Below, piece after piece: positions 1 to 5,946 of a stretch of DNA of 8,946 bases (its first letter is position 1; the number at the start of each line of letters is the position of its first letter). The stretch is taken from NCBI GenBank assembly GCA_964460665.1, contig CAYWSL010000247.1:1-8946 (forward strand). The letters run 5' to 3'. The notes under the pieces are model-generated. The model made no database searches. It was not told where the DNA came from and saw only the letters and a program-made list of their open reading frames with translations. The DNA is from K23-9 sp964460665. Lineage in GTDB: Bacteria; Planctomycetota; Planctomycetia; Pirellulales; Pirellulaceae. Made by a program: the position numbers and the translations under genes.

Positions 1-20
1 GTTGACCTTGAATGAAAGGG

Positions 21-87
21 CGTAGCGGAAGTCGTCAAGACTTTCGGAAAACCGGCAAAACCGAAAGTCTTGACGACTTCCGCTACG
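21..87. repeat. Perfect 27-bp inverted repeat (long hairpin)
   Basis: Positions 21-47 are the exact reverse complement of positions 61-87: 27 bp without a mismatch. They are separated by a 13-nt A-rich loop (48-60) with a central CCGG. The arm starts CGTAGCGGAAG and ends GACTTTCGG. Transcribed, it would form a very stable hairpin on either strand. No T-run follows on either side, so it is not a canonical intrinsic terminator, although it lies downstream of the minus-strand DUF1569 gene. A dispersed palindromic repeat is the more natural reading. Confidence 0.93.
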
Positions 88-137
88 TAAATGACGTGAT
101 TTTCAATGATCAAGGTTATTTGCGAACTTCAGCACTA

Positions 138-233
138 GATGGCGCCACTTTGATCAGCCGTTTGGGCTAGCTAGCGCCCAAACGGCTCATTGTTCTGCGA
201 TTTACGCTGGTTGTTCATCAAAGTGGCGCTATC
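138..233. repeat. Nested inverted repeats, outer 16/17 bp and inner 12/12 bp
   Basis: The outer arms 138-154 and 217-233 are reverse complements with one mismatch (141 against 230); 13 bp of this, GCGCCACTTTGAT, is perfect. Inside the outer left half sits a second hairpin. Its arms AGCCGTTTGGGC (156-167) and GCCCAAACGGCT (176-187) are perfect, with an 8-nt loop that reads TAGCTAGC. The whole would fold into a long stem carrying an internal hairpin plus an unpaired 188-216 segment. This looks like a composite or mobile palindromic element, perhaps one hairpin inserted in another. No transposase is present. Confidence 0.88.
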
Positions 234-289
234 CAGTCAAGCTGCTTCGTCGCCGTCGGATTTTAGCCACGGCTGAAGACAACCAGCGT
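204..289. repeat. 11-bp inverted repeat overlapping the nested element
   Basis: ACGCTGGTTGT at 204-214 is the exact reverse complement of ACAACCAGCGT at 279-289, with 64 nt between the arms. The left arm lies within the unpaired segment of the nested element at 138-233, so the two structures interleave. The repeat is short enough to be partly chance. Its placement next to two longer palindromes makes it more likely part of the same repeat cluster. Confidence 0.5.
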
Positions 290-354
290 GATACGACCAT
301 GCCAAAGTCCCCATATTGTCCCTCGCCATGGCCTTCAAATGGAAAATCCGTCGA

Positions 355-801
355 TCACTTTGCTGGCGTAATGAAACCGAGGTGGTGTTTGCAGTGACGG
401 AGGTGAAACCCTGTCCATTCTTTGCGCGACAGCTTTCCCAGCACCGGGTGCGCCGGTAGATCTCCTTCATGCTGCGCGAAGCACTCAATCGCACGGACGA
501 GCCGTTGATGTTGCTGCGCGATGTCAACCTCGGCAGGCGGCTGAAGTTTAAATGCGATCGCAGCTGGAATCGGCAGCCAGGGCGGGAATCGGATTCGCGT
601 CACCACCCATCGCATGGAGCGAGCAGCGAATCGCATCAACGGCGAGTAGCCAGCTGGCAATCCTTCGACGGACCCTTCGAATGCCGCAGCAAGATGGAAG
701 TAAATCTGGCCAACTGACCAGTTTCCAGTTGTGTCGTGCTGCTTCGCTCCCAAATGGTGAACGTAGTCTCGCAGTGATTCGAGCGAATCGAGTGAAGGCA
801 T
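355..801 (-). CDS. DUF1569 (DinB-like fold) protein
   Basis: This 148-residue protein matches the DUF1569 family (PF07606), small DinB/YfiT-like helical-bundle proteins common in planctomycetes. Family features seen are the N-terminal GNWSVGQIYFHL segment (residues 26-37), a middle PPWLPIPAAIAFKLQPP stretch (about 73-89) and the C-terminal helix FHLRHCKHHLGF (132-143). By analogy with DinB proteins, His36 and histidines of the C-terminal HLRHCKHH cluster could bind a metal ion, but this is inferred. There is no signal peptide or membrane segment, so it is probably cytoplasmic. The substrate is unknown; some DinB-fold proteins are thiol-dependent transferases. The ATG at 801 gives a near full-length family member, and no clear ribosome site precedes it. 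It lies 159 bp downstream of the AraC-type gene on the same strand and may or may not be co-transcribed with it. Family assignment is firm; function is unknown. Confidence 0.85.
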   Translation of the reverse strand: MPSLDSLESLRDYVHHLGAKQHDTTGNWSVGQIYFHLAAAFEGSVEGLPAGYSPLMRFAARSMRWVVTRIRFPPWLPIPAAIAFKLQPPAEVDIAQQHQRLVRAIECFAQHEGDLPAHPVLGKLSRKEWTGFHLRHCKHHLGFITPAK

Positions 802-960
802 TTATAGTTCCTGCATTTCAACTTAGCGTCTGCATGCCAAAATGAATCCGCGAAAATCATTGATCTCACAATTGAACCTTACCAGAAACATTGCGAGGCG
901 CTTATACCAGGGCTCGTGACGCTACTTGAGCCGTGGCAAGATGAAAGCGATCCAAACGTA

Positions 961-1713
961 TCAATCCACCGACGACAGTTTGCGAAAGTCTCTTGGCGTG
1001 ATCCGCATCCATCGACGAAATGTTCGCGTTAAGTGTGCCTGATCGTAAAAGCCTGTTTCCAGCGCGACTTCGCCAATCGCAAGGTCTGTGTCCGCCAACA
1101 AACGGCTTGCTTCGTGAATTCTTACTCGCTGCAAGTACTCCGATGGTGGCATTTGAAACGTGTCACGAAAACGACGGTTCAGCTGACTGGTCGACAAACC
1201 AACTTCGTCCGCGATCTCGCGGATCTCTAGCGAGCTGGAGAAGTTTCGTGTCATGATCTCCGTTGCAACTGCGACCGGGTCATCCTGTTTTGACGATGGC
1301 TTGGGTTGGTCGATTCGGTACATCACGCCAGCGATTCCGATGATGTTGCCACCGAGTCCTCGCACCGGGATCTTGCTGGAGCAGAATGTGCCCAGCTTGC
1401 CATCTTCCGCCGTCACCAACCAGATCTGTTCGGGGATCTCTCGGCCGGAATTCATTACGCGGCGATCTTCTTCTTGATACAGACGCGCCCAATGGACTGA
1501 GTGAAAGTCCATGTCAGTCTTGCCTAGGTACGCGCGCGGATTCTTGATGCCAATTATTCGCATCTGCGCATCGTTCATCGCAACGAACCGGCTTTCGCTG
1601 TCCTTCACGTACAGATACGTGTTGGGCAGGAAGTCGAATAGTCGCAGAAGCTGAGCAGCGTCGTCGATCGATTCGAAGAAACGCTCGCGGAGTGGATTCT
1701 TGCGTTTAGTCAT
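961..1713 (-). CDS. PAS domain-containing AraC family transcriptional regulator
   Basis: This is a 250-residue cytoplasmic DNA-binding regulator. Residues about 25-135 form a PAS sensor domain (FDFLPNTYLYVKD, NDAQMRIIG, YLGKTDMDFH, then the IPVRGLGGNIIGIAGVMYRI strand pair). Residues about 150-247 are an AraC/XylS DNA-binding domain with two helix-turn-helix units: IREIADEVGLSTSQLNRRF (about 164-182) and IGEVALETGFYDQAHLTRTF (about 213-232), followed by ITPRDFR. The reading frame is open further upstream to an ATG at 1899. I chose the ATG at 1713 because the extra 62 residues look non-coding, resemble no PAS lead-in and would overlap the divergent gene. No Shine-Dalgarno is visible, and a possible promoter sits so close that the transcript may be leaderless. 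The gene is divergent from the DUF1501-led gene set, making that set its most likely target. The PAS ligand is unknown. Confidence 0.92.
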   Translation of the reverse strand: MTKRKNPLRERFFESIDDAAQLLRLFDFLPNTYLYVKDSESRFVAMNDAQMRIIGIKNPRAYLGKTDMDFHSVHWARLYQEEDRRVMNSGREIPEQIWLVTAEDGKLGTFCSSKIPVRGLGGNIIGIAGVMYRIDQPKPSSKQDDPVAVATEIMTRNFSSSLEIREIADEVGLSTSQLNRRFRDTFQMPPSEYLQRVRIHEASRLLADTDLAIGEVALETGFYDQAHLTRTFRRWMRITPRDFRKLSSVD

Positions 1714-1741
1714 GCGTGATTTGTACAAAAAAATGCGTGAT
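1712..1741. promoter_or_regulatory. Candidate operator: direct repeat of ATGCGTGAT, 21 bp apart
   Basis: The 9-mer ATGCGTGAT occurs at 1712-1720, overlapping the regulator's start codon, and again at 1733-1741. The 21-bp spacing equals two helical turns. AraC-family proteins typically bind tandem half-sites on one face of the helix, so this is a reasonable autoregulatory operator candidate. Between the copies lies the palindrome TTTGTACAAA (1720-1729). The repeat is seen directly; its binding role is inferred. Confidence 0.4.
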
Positions 1742-1866
1742 CCTTGCAATCGGCGGCGATCAGTTTCGTGTAGATTAGCAATCGGACACAAATGGCGTTT
1801 TTGGCCACCCGCCTCCCACCGATTCAAACCCGCTGGCCAAGTCCTCACAGACACCTCAAGTGCACC
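1714..1866. promoter_or_regulatory. Divergent intergenic region between the regulator and the DUF1501 gene
   Basis: These 153 bp separate the start codons of two divergent genes and should hold both promoters. Besides the ATGCGTGAT pair, GCAATCGG is repeated at 1746-1753 and 1778-1785, with a 32-bp period (about three helical turns). A TAGATT at 1771-1776 could be a plus-strand -10, but no good -35 lies at the correct distance (TTGCAA at 1744 leaves a 21-bp spacer). The paired repeats make joint control by the adjacent AraC-type protein plausible. Confidence 0.45.
1720..1749 (-). promoter_or_regulatory. Possible promoter for the PAS-AraC gene
   Basis: Read on the minus strand, TTGCAA (1749-1744) acts as a -35-like box, followed by an 18-bp spacer and TACAAA (1725-1720) as a -10-like box. 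Each matches four of six consensus positions. The -10 box ends only 6 nt before the ATG at 1713, so transcription would start at or very near the A of the start codon and yield a leaderless message. The repeat at 1733-1741 lies in the spacer. The match is weak and may be coincidental. Confidence 0.25.
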
Positions 1867-3240
1867 ATGTTGAACTTGACTTCTCGTGGTAAGTCGCACA
1901 CGTGCGATGGAACCACACGGCGTGACTTCTTGCAGATTGGAACTTTGGGTTCCATGCTAGGCTTGCCTGCTTACTTGGCGGCAGCCGATCGTGGTGGAGT
2001 CGACCCGCACAAGGATAAACGATCGTGCATCATGATCTTTAACTTGGGCGCCCCCAGCCAACTGGATACGTTCGATATGAAACCGAACGCTCCATCGGAA
2101 ATCCGCGGACCGTTTAAACCGATCTCGACGAAGGGCGATTTTCAGCTCTCGGAGATCTTGCCAAAGCACGCAGAGATCGCGGACAAGTTTTCGATCGTAC
2201 GATCTTGCTATCACACTGCTGCCGCGGTGCATGATGCTGGATGGCAAATGTTGCAAACGGGACGGCAGTTTAATGGCGGGGTGAACTATCCTCACGCCGG
2301 CGCCGTGCTGCAGTACATGCGTGGCCGACGCGGCGACTTACCGGCTCACGTCGTGCTGCCCGAAACCATGGGCCGGGGTGGCGGAAACTTACCAAACGGG
2401 CAGGCTGGCGGATTCCTTGGTAAGACGTTCGACCCGTTTGCGTTGATGGCTGATCCCAGCAAAGAGAATTTCAAAGTACCGGATCTGCTGCCGCCAAAAA
2501 CTCTGGGTGACGTTCGGATCGATCGACGTCGACGCATGCGTGGCGCGATCGAAGCCCGCATGAAGGAACTGGAAGCGACCGAGTCCGCGAAGATGCTGGA
2601 CGAAAACTTCGCCGCTGCTTACCGGCTGATGAACAGCGAGACAGCCCGCGAGGCGTTTGATCTAACCAAGGAGCCGACTGCGGTTCGCGAGCGTTATGGA
2701 ATGAACCGCTTTGGGCAGTGCTGCTTGCTGTCCCGCCGGTTGATCGAATCCGGCGTGCGGTTCGTGACGATCAATACATTCTTGACGGTCTTCAATGAAA
2801 TCACTTGGGACATACACGGCAGCAAACCGTTCACCACGATCGAAGGCATGAAGAATATTGTTGCGCCAATGTATGACCAAGCTTACTCGGCGCTGATTTC
2901 AGACTTGGATCAACGCGGAATGCTAGAAGACACGATGGTGTGCGGATTGGCTGAATTCGGCCGAACACCCAAAGTGAATCCGGCCGGCGGTCGCGATCAC
3001 TGGCCGCAGTGTTTCTCTTGCACGTTCGCAGGTGGCGGTGTTCAAGGCGGTCGCGCTATTGGTGCAAGTGATCCAACCGGCGGAGTACCAGCTGACAGAC
3101 CAACGGCTCCGGGGGAAGTGATCGCGACGATCTTCAAAAGCCTTGGCCTTGATCTGCACGCTGAAATGCCTGGCCCAGGTGGTCGGCCGTTCCCATTGGT
3201 GGACTTTGGTGTCCGCGAAATCAAGGAGCTGTTTGCGTAA
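1867..3240 (+). CDS. Tat-exported DUF1501 family protein
   Basis: This 457-residue protein belongs to DUF1501 (PF07394), a family abundant in planctomycetes and, as I recall, grouped with the alkaline phosphatase/sulfatase superfamily. A twin-arginine signal TTRRDFLQIGTLGSML (residues 16-31, RR at 18-19) predicts folded export. Conserved blocks are GAPSQLDTFDMKP (61-73), WDIHG (314-318), EFGRTP (363-368) and GRDHW (375-379). The Asp and His residues in these blocks are likely metal or active-site positions, by analogy only. The usual GGPS motif reads GAPS here. The ATG at 1867 was preferred over an in-frame ATG at 1792 because it puts the Tat motif at a normal distance from the N-terminus and avoids the promoter region. 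It is the first gene of a collinear set with the two genes downstream, a pairing typical for DUF1501 with DUF1549/DUF1553 proteins. The substrate is unknown. Confidence 0.93.
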   Translation: MLNLTSRGKSHTCDGTTRRDFLQIGTLGSMLGLPAYLAAADRGGVDPHKDKRSCIMIFNLGAPSQLDTFDMKPNAPSEIRGPFKPISTKGDFQLSEILPKHAEIADKFSIVRSCYHTAAAVHDAGWQMLQTGRQFNGGVNYPHAGAVLQYMRGRRGDLPAHVVLPETMGRGGGNLPNGQAGGFLGKTFDPFALMADPSKENFKVPDLLPPKTLGDVRIDRRRRMRGAIEARMKELEATESAKMLDENFAAAYRLMNSETAREAFDLTKEPTAVRERYGMNRFGQCCLLSRRLIESGVRFVTINTFLTVFNEITWDIHGSKPFTTIEGMKNIVAPMYDQAYSALISDLDQRGMLEDTMVCGLAEFGRTPKVNPAGGRDHWPQCFSCTFAGGGVQGGRAIGASDPTGGVPADRPTAPGEVIATIFKSLGLDLHAEMPGPGGRPFPLVDFGVREIKELFA

Positions 3241-3353
3241 ACGGTATACCGAATGCCTATTGCCGTTTAACCCGATCCCGCCGGGCAGGCAGCCTGAGCA
3301 AAGCCTCGCCTACGGTATCGGGTTAACTACGGTATCGGGTTAAACAGGCTGCC
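3241..3353. repeat. Spacer with direct and interleaved inverted repeats
   Basis: Directly after the DUF1501 stop comes a 10-bp palindrome CGGTATACCG (3242-3251). TACGGTATCGGGTTAA is repeated exactly at 3311-3326 and 3328-3343 (16 bp, period 17). TTTAACCCGAT (3266-3276) is the reverse complement of 3334-3344, and ten of its bases also pair with the first repeat copy (3317-3326). GGCAGCCTG (3288-3296) is the reverse complement of 3345-3353. The last two pairings cross, so an RNA could form alternative hairpins or a pseudoknot. There is no T-run, so an ordinary intrinsic terminator is not supported. It may be a dispersed repeat, or may affect expression of the next gene, whose start lies 26 nt further on. 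Confidence 0.8.
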
Positions 3354-3379
3354 ACTCCCCACACAACGATCTCTCCATC

Positions 3380-5872
3380 ATGCCCCGCCATCTGATTCCA
3401 TTTTTCTTCCTCGCCTGTGGCGTCCTTGCGGTCGTCGGTTCCGTCGCCGCGGCAGCAGAGATTCGGATCTTGCCCAGCCAGTTCACTCTGCACGGTATCG
3501 AAGGTCGCCAGCGGTTATCCGTTGTCACCACGCTGGGCGAACACGTGTCTGCGATCGTTGGCGAAAATCCCAAGCTGACATCGTCCAACCCGAGTGTCGT
3601 TCGCGTCGACAACGGAATTGCCATCGCCGTGGGTAACGGAAAGGCAACGATCACTGCGAAGACGGTCGACGGTTCTTCGGTGTCAGCGGCCGTGACGGTG
3701 AAAGACACCACCAAGCAGCATCGCTGGAGTTTCCGAAACGACGTTCAATCTGTTTTCGCTCGCGTTGGCTGCAACACAGGAGCCTGCCATGGCGCGCTGG
3801 CGGGCAAAGGTGGCTTTCGCCTTTCGCTACGTGGCTACGATGCTGAATCGGATTTCCAATCGGTGACACGCGAAGCGCGTGGCCGCCGCATCGAAATGTC
3901 CGATCCAGGACGTAGCTTGATCTTGGCCAAACCAACCGGGGCGCTGCCACACAAAGGCGGCTTGAAGCTGGAAACCGAAACACGCGACTACAACGTCATC
4001 GCGCAGTGGATCGCCAGCGGCGCCGAAGGCCCCAGTGACAAAGACGCAAAACTACAGCACATCAGTGTGCTGCCCGAATCCGCTCGGCTGACAGTTGGCG
4101 ATCAGTCTCGCGTATTGGTCAACGCTCACTACGACGACGGCCGAGTGGTCGATGTCACCCACTGGGCGCGTTTCTCGGCAACCGACGAAGCGATCGCCAG
4201 CGTGGATGACGATGGCTTGGTTTCCGTTCGCGGCAGCGGCGAGGGAGCCGTGTTGGTTTGGTTCGGCAGCAAAGTCGCTCTGGCCAGGATGACGGTTCCT
4301 TATGCAAACGATGTTCCCGGCGAAGTGTTCGCGACCGCTCCGCGCCGCAACTTCATCGACGACCTCACTCTGCAACAACTGCAAACGCTGAACCTACGGC
4401 CTTCGCCGCCATGCGATGACGAAGCGTTTGTTCGCCGCGCGACTTTGGACACGATCGGCCGACTGCCCACGATCCACGAACGCGAACAGTTCTTAGCCGC
4501 CCCTGCCAATGTTCGGCGTGATCAATTGATCGAACGATTGTTGGCTGGCGAAGATTTCGTCGACTACTGGACGTATCGCTGGTGCGACATGCTGCTGATC
4601 AACGGCACGCGACTGCGCCCCGTCGCGGTCAAGACTTACTACCAGTGGGTGTACGACAGCGTCCGCGAAAACAAACCGTGGGACAAAATTGTTCGCGAGA
4701 TTCTGACGGCGACCGGATCCAGCGACCAGAACGGCGCGACCAATTTTTACGCGTTGCATCAGTCGCCAGAAAACATGACCGAAAACGCTTGCCAAGCGTT
4801 CATGGGTTTGTCGATCGGCTGCGCTAAATGCCACAACCACCCGTTAGAAAAATGGACCAACGATCAGTATTACGCCATGGCGAACTTGTTCGCTCGTGTA
4901 CGAGCCAAAGGCTGGGGCGGCGACGGCCGAAACGGTGACGGAATCCGAACTCTGTTCGTATCCCGTGCGGGCGATTTGATTCAGCCGCAGCGTGGGAAGC
5001 CGCAACGGCCCGCTCCTCTAGACGCGAAACCGCTGGACTTCGACGATCCCCGTGACCGCCGCGAGACATTAGCTGCGTGGATGACCGACCCCGGCAACCC
5101 GTATTTTTCACGAGCCATTGCGAACCGAGTTTGGGCGAACTTCTTTGGCCGCGGCTTGGTGGAAAAGGTTGACGATCTGCGGCTAAGCAACCCAGCTTCA
5201 AACGAACCGTTGTTGGCAGCAGCCGCGCAAAAAGTGGTCGACGCAAAGTTTGACTTAAAGCAATTGATGCGAGCCATCCTGCAAAGCGAAACGTATCAGC
5301 GCAGTAGCCAGCCGCTGGCCGATAACCGCGACGAATCAAAGTACTTAAGCCGCTACTATCCGCGACGGCTGATGGCCGAAGTCCTATTGGATGCGATCGA
5401 CCAAACGCTGGGAACAACGACCGAATTCAACCAAGTTGCCTTTCCGGGTGCGGACAAACAGAAAACTGACTTCTACAAAAAGGGGACTCGCGCGATTCAA
5501 CTTTATGATGCCGCCGTCGCCTCGTATTTCTTGAAAACGTTCGGCCGCAATCCGCGCGAGATCACTTGCGAGTGCGAACGCAGCGACGAACCCAGCATGG
5601 TGCAAGTACTGCACTTGTCCAACGGTGACACTTTGAATCCAAAGCTTGCCTCGAATTCCAATTTGATCGGTCGGATGCTCAGAGACAAATCGGACAACCG
5701 AGAAATCGTCCAAGCGATCTTTCTTTCCGGCTTAGCTCGCGAAGCAACCGATGCCGAACTGAATCGCTTGCTAAAAGTGGTCGCAGAATACGAAACAGAC
5801 GAACGCAAAACGGCATTGCAAGACGTCGCGTGGAGCGTCCTGACTAGCACCGAGTTCACGTTTAATCATTGA
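3380..5872 (+). CDS. Secreted Big2 / cytochrome-like / DUF1549-DUF1553 protein
   Basis: This 830-residue protein begins with a Sec signal peptide (hydrophobic residues about 5-25, likely cleaved near AAAA-EI at 26). A Cys13 in FLACG is a poor lipobox. Domains in order: a Big2-type Ig-like domain (about 27-108, ending GKATITAKTVDGSSVSAAVTV), a cytochrome-like segment with the haem-type motif CNTGACH (131-137, CX4CH spacing), a second Big2-like domain (about 226-308), DUF1549/PSCyt2 (about 325-535) with a second haem-type motif CAKCH (481-485), and DUF1553/PSD1 (about 560-805) including NRVWANFFGRGLV (582-594) and SNGDTLN (747-753). The family is planctomycete-enriched and thought to act outside the cytoplasm; no reaction is established. 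It follows the DUF1501 gene by 139 bp and precedes the WD40 gene by 74 bp, probably in one operon. Length is normal and I see no frameshift. Confidence 0.93.
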   Translation: MPRHLIPFFFLACGVLAVVGSVAAAAEIRILPSQFTLHGIEGRQRLSVVTTLGEHVSAIVGENPKLTSSNPSVVRVDNGIAIAVGNGKATITAKTVDGSSVSAAVTVKDTTKQHRWSFRNDVQSVFARVGCNTGACHGALAGKGGFRLSLRGYDAESDFQSVTREARGRRIEMSDPGRSLILAKPTGALPHKGGLKLETETRDYNVIAQWIASGAEGPSDKDAKLQHISVLPESARLTVGDQSRVLVNAHYDDGRVVDVTHWARFSATDEAIASVDDDGLVSVRGSGEGAVLVWFGSKVALARMTVPYANDVPGEVFATAPRRNFIDDLTLQQLQTLNLRPSPPCDDEAFVRRATLDTIGRLPTIHEREQFLAAPANVRRDQLIERLLAGEDFVDYWTYRWCDMLLINGTRLRPVAVKTYYQWVYDSVRENKPWDKIVREILTATGSSDQNGATNFYALHQSPENMTENACQAFMGLSIGCAKCHNHPLEKWTNDQYYAMANLFARVRAKGWGGDGRNGDGIRTLFVSRAGDLIQPQRGKPQRPAPLDAKPLDFDDPRDRRETLAAWMTDPGNPYFSRAIANRVWANFFGRGLVEKVDDLRLSNPASNEPLLAAAAQKVVDAKFDLKQLMRAILQSETYQRSSQPLADNRDESKYLSRYYPRRLMAEVLLDAIDQTLGTTTEFNQVAFPGADKQKTDFYKKGTRAIQLYDAAVASYFLKTFGRNPREITCECERSDEPSMVQVLHLSNGDTLNPKLASNSNLIGRMLRDKSDNREIVQAIFLSGLAREATDAELNRLLKVVAEYETDERKTALQDVAWSVLTSTEFTFNH

Positions 5873-5946
5873 CGCTTCTGCCAGTCCATTGCCGATAGAA
5901 CCCGACGCCTTCCTTTACTGACGCCTACCTAAACTGGCAACGCATC
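5873..5946. other. Short intergenic spacer inside the gene set
   Basis: The 74-nt gap between the DUF1553 and WD40 genes contains TGCCAGT (5879-5885) and its reverse complement ACTGGCA (5933-5939), plus GACGCCT twice (5904-5910 and 5920-5926). These are short enough to arise by chance. No terminator or clear promoter is visible, which fits co-transcription of the two genes. Confidence 0.4.

Larger units (their letters stand above)
1..354. other. Gene-free region rich in inverted repeats
   Basis: I find no convincing coding sequence here. The stretch lies downstream of the minus-strand DUF1569 gene. It contains at least three separate inverted repeats, listed individually: 21-47/61-87, 138-154/217-233 with an inner pair 156-167/176-187, and 204-214/279-289. 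A weak 7-bp pair, ACCTTGA at 5-11 and TCAAGGT at 110-116, brackets the first hairpin. From about 290 to 354 I see nothing recognisable. The density of palindromes suggests dispersed intergenic repeat elements (REP/MITE-like) rather than a decayed gene, but copy number cannot be judged from this window. Confidence 0.6.

Noticed and set aside
1..240. CRISPR array suggested by clustered repeats
   Set aside because: The repeats are inverted pairs of different sequence, not regularly spaced direct repeats with unique spacers, and no cas gene is present.
911..932. Small stem GGCTC/GAGCC downstream of the AraC-type gene as a terminator
   Set aside because: Only five base pairs with a 12-nt loop and no T-run in the minus-strand direction.
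858..1032. Plus-strand open stretch that looked mildly protein-like (EPYQKHCEALIPG, LLEPWQDESDP)
   Set aside because: It lacks a start codon in a sensible place, overlaps the conserved C-terminus of the AraC-type gene on the other strand, and matches no family I recognise.
1792..1866. Upstream start at 1792 for the DUF1501 gene
   Set aside because: It adds 25 residues before an already well-placed twin-arginine signal and runs into the probable promoter region; 1867 gives a normal signal peptide.
1714..1899. Upstream in-frame extension of the PAS-AraC gene to an ATG at 1899
   Set aside because: The 62 extra residues are arginine-rich with no PAS-like pattern, and they would overlap the start of the divergent DUF1501 gene and remove the promoter space.
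4824..5417. Antisense open frame of 197 codons within the DUF1549/DUF1553 gene
   Set aside because: The sense strand encodes conserved family motifs across the whole interval; the antisense product resembles nothing and is probably a by-product of codon bias.
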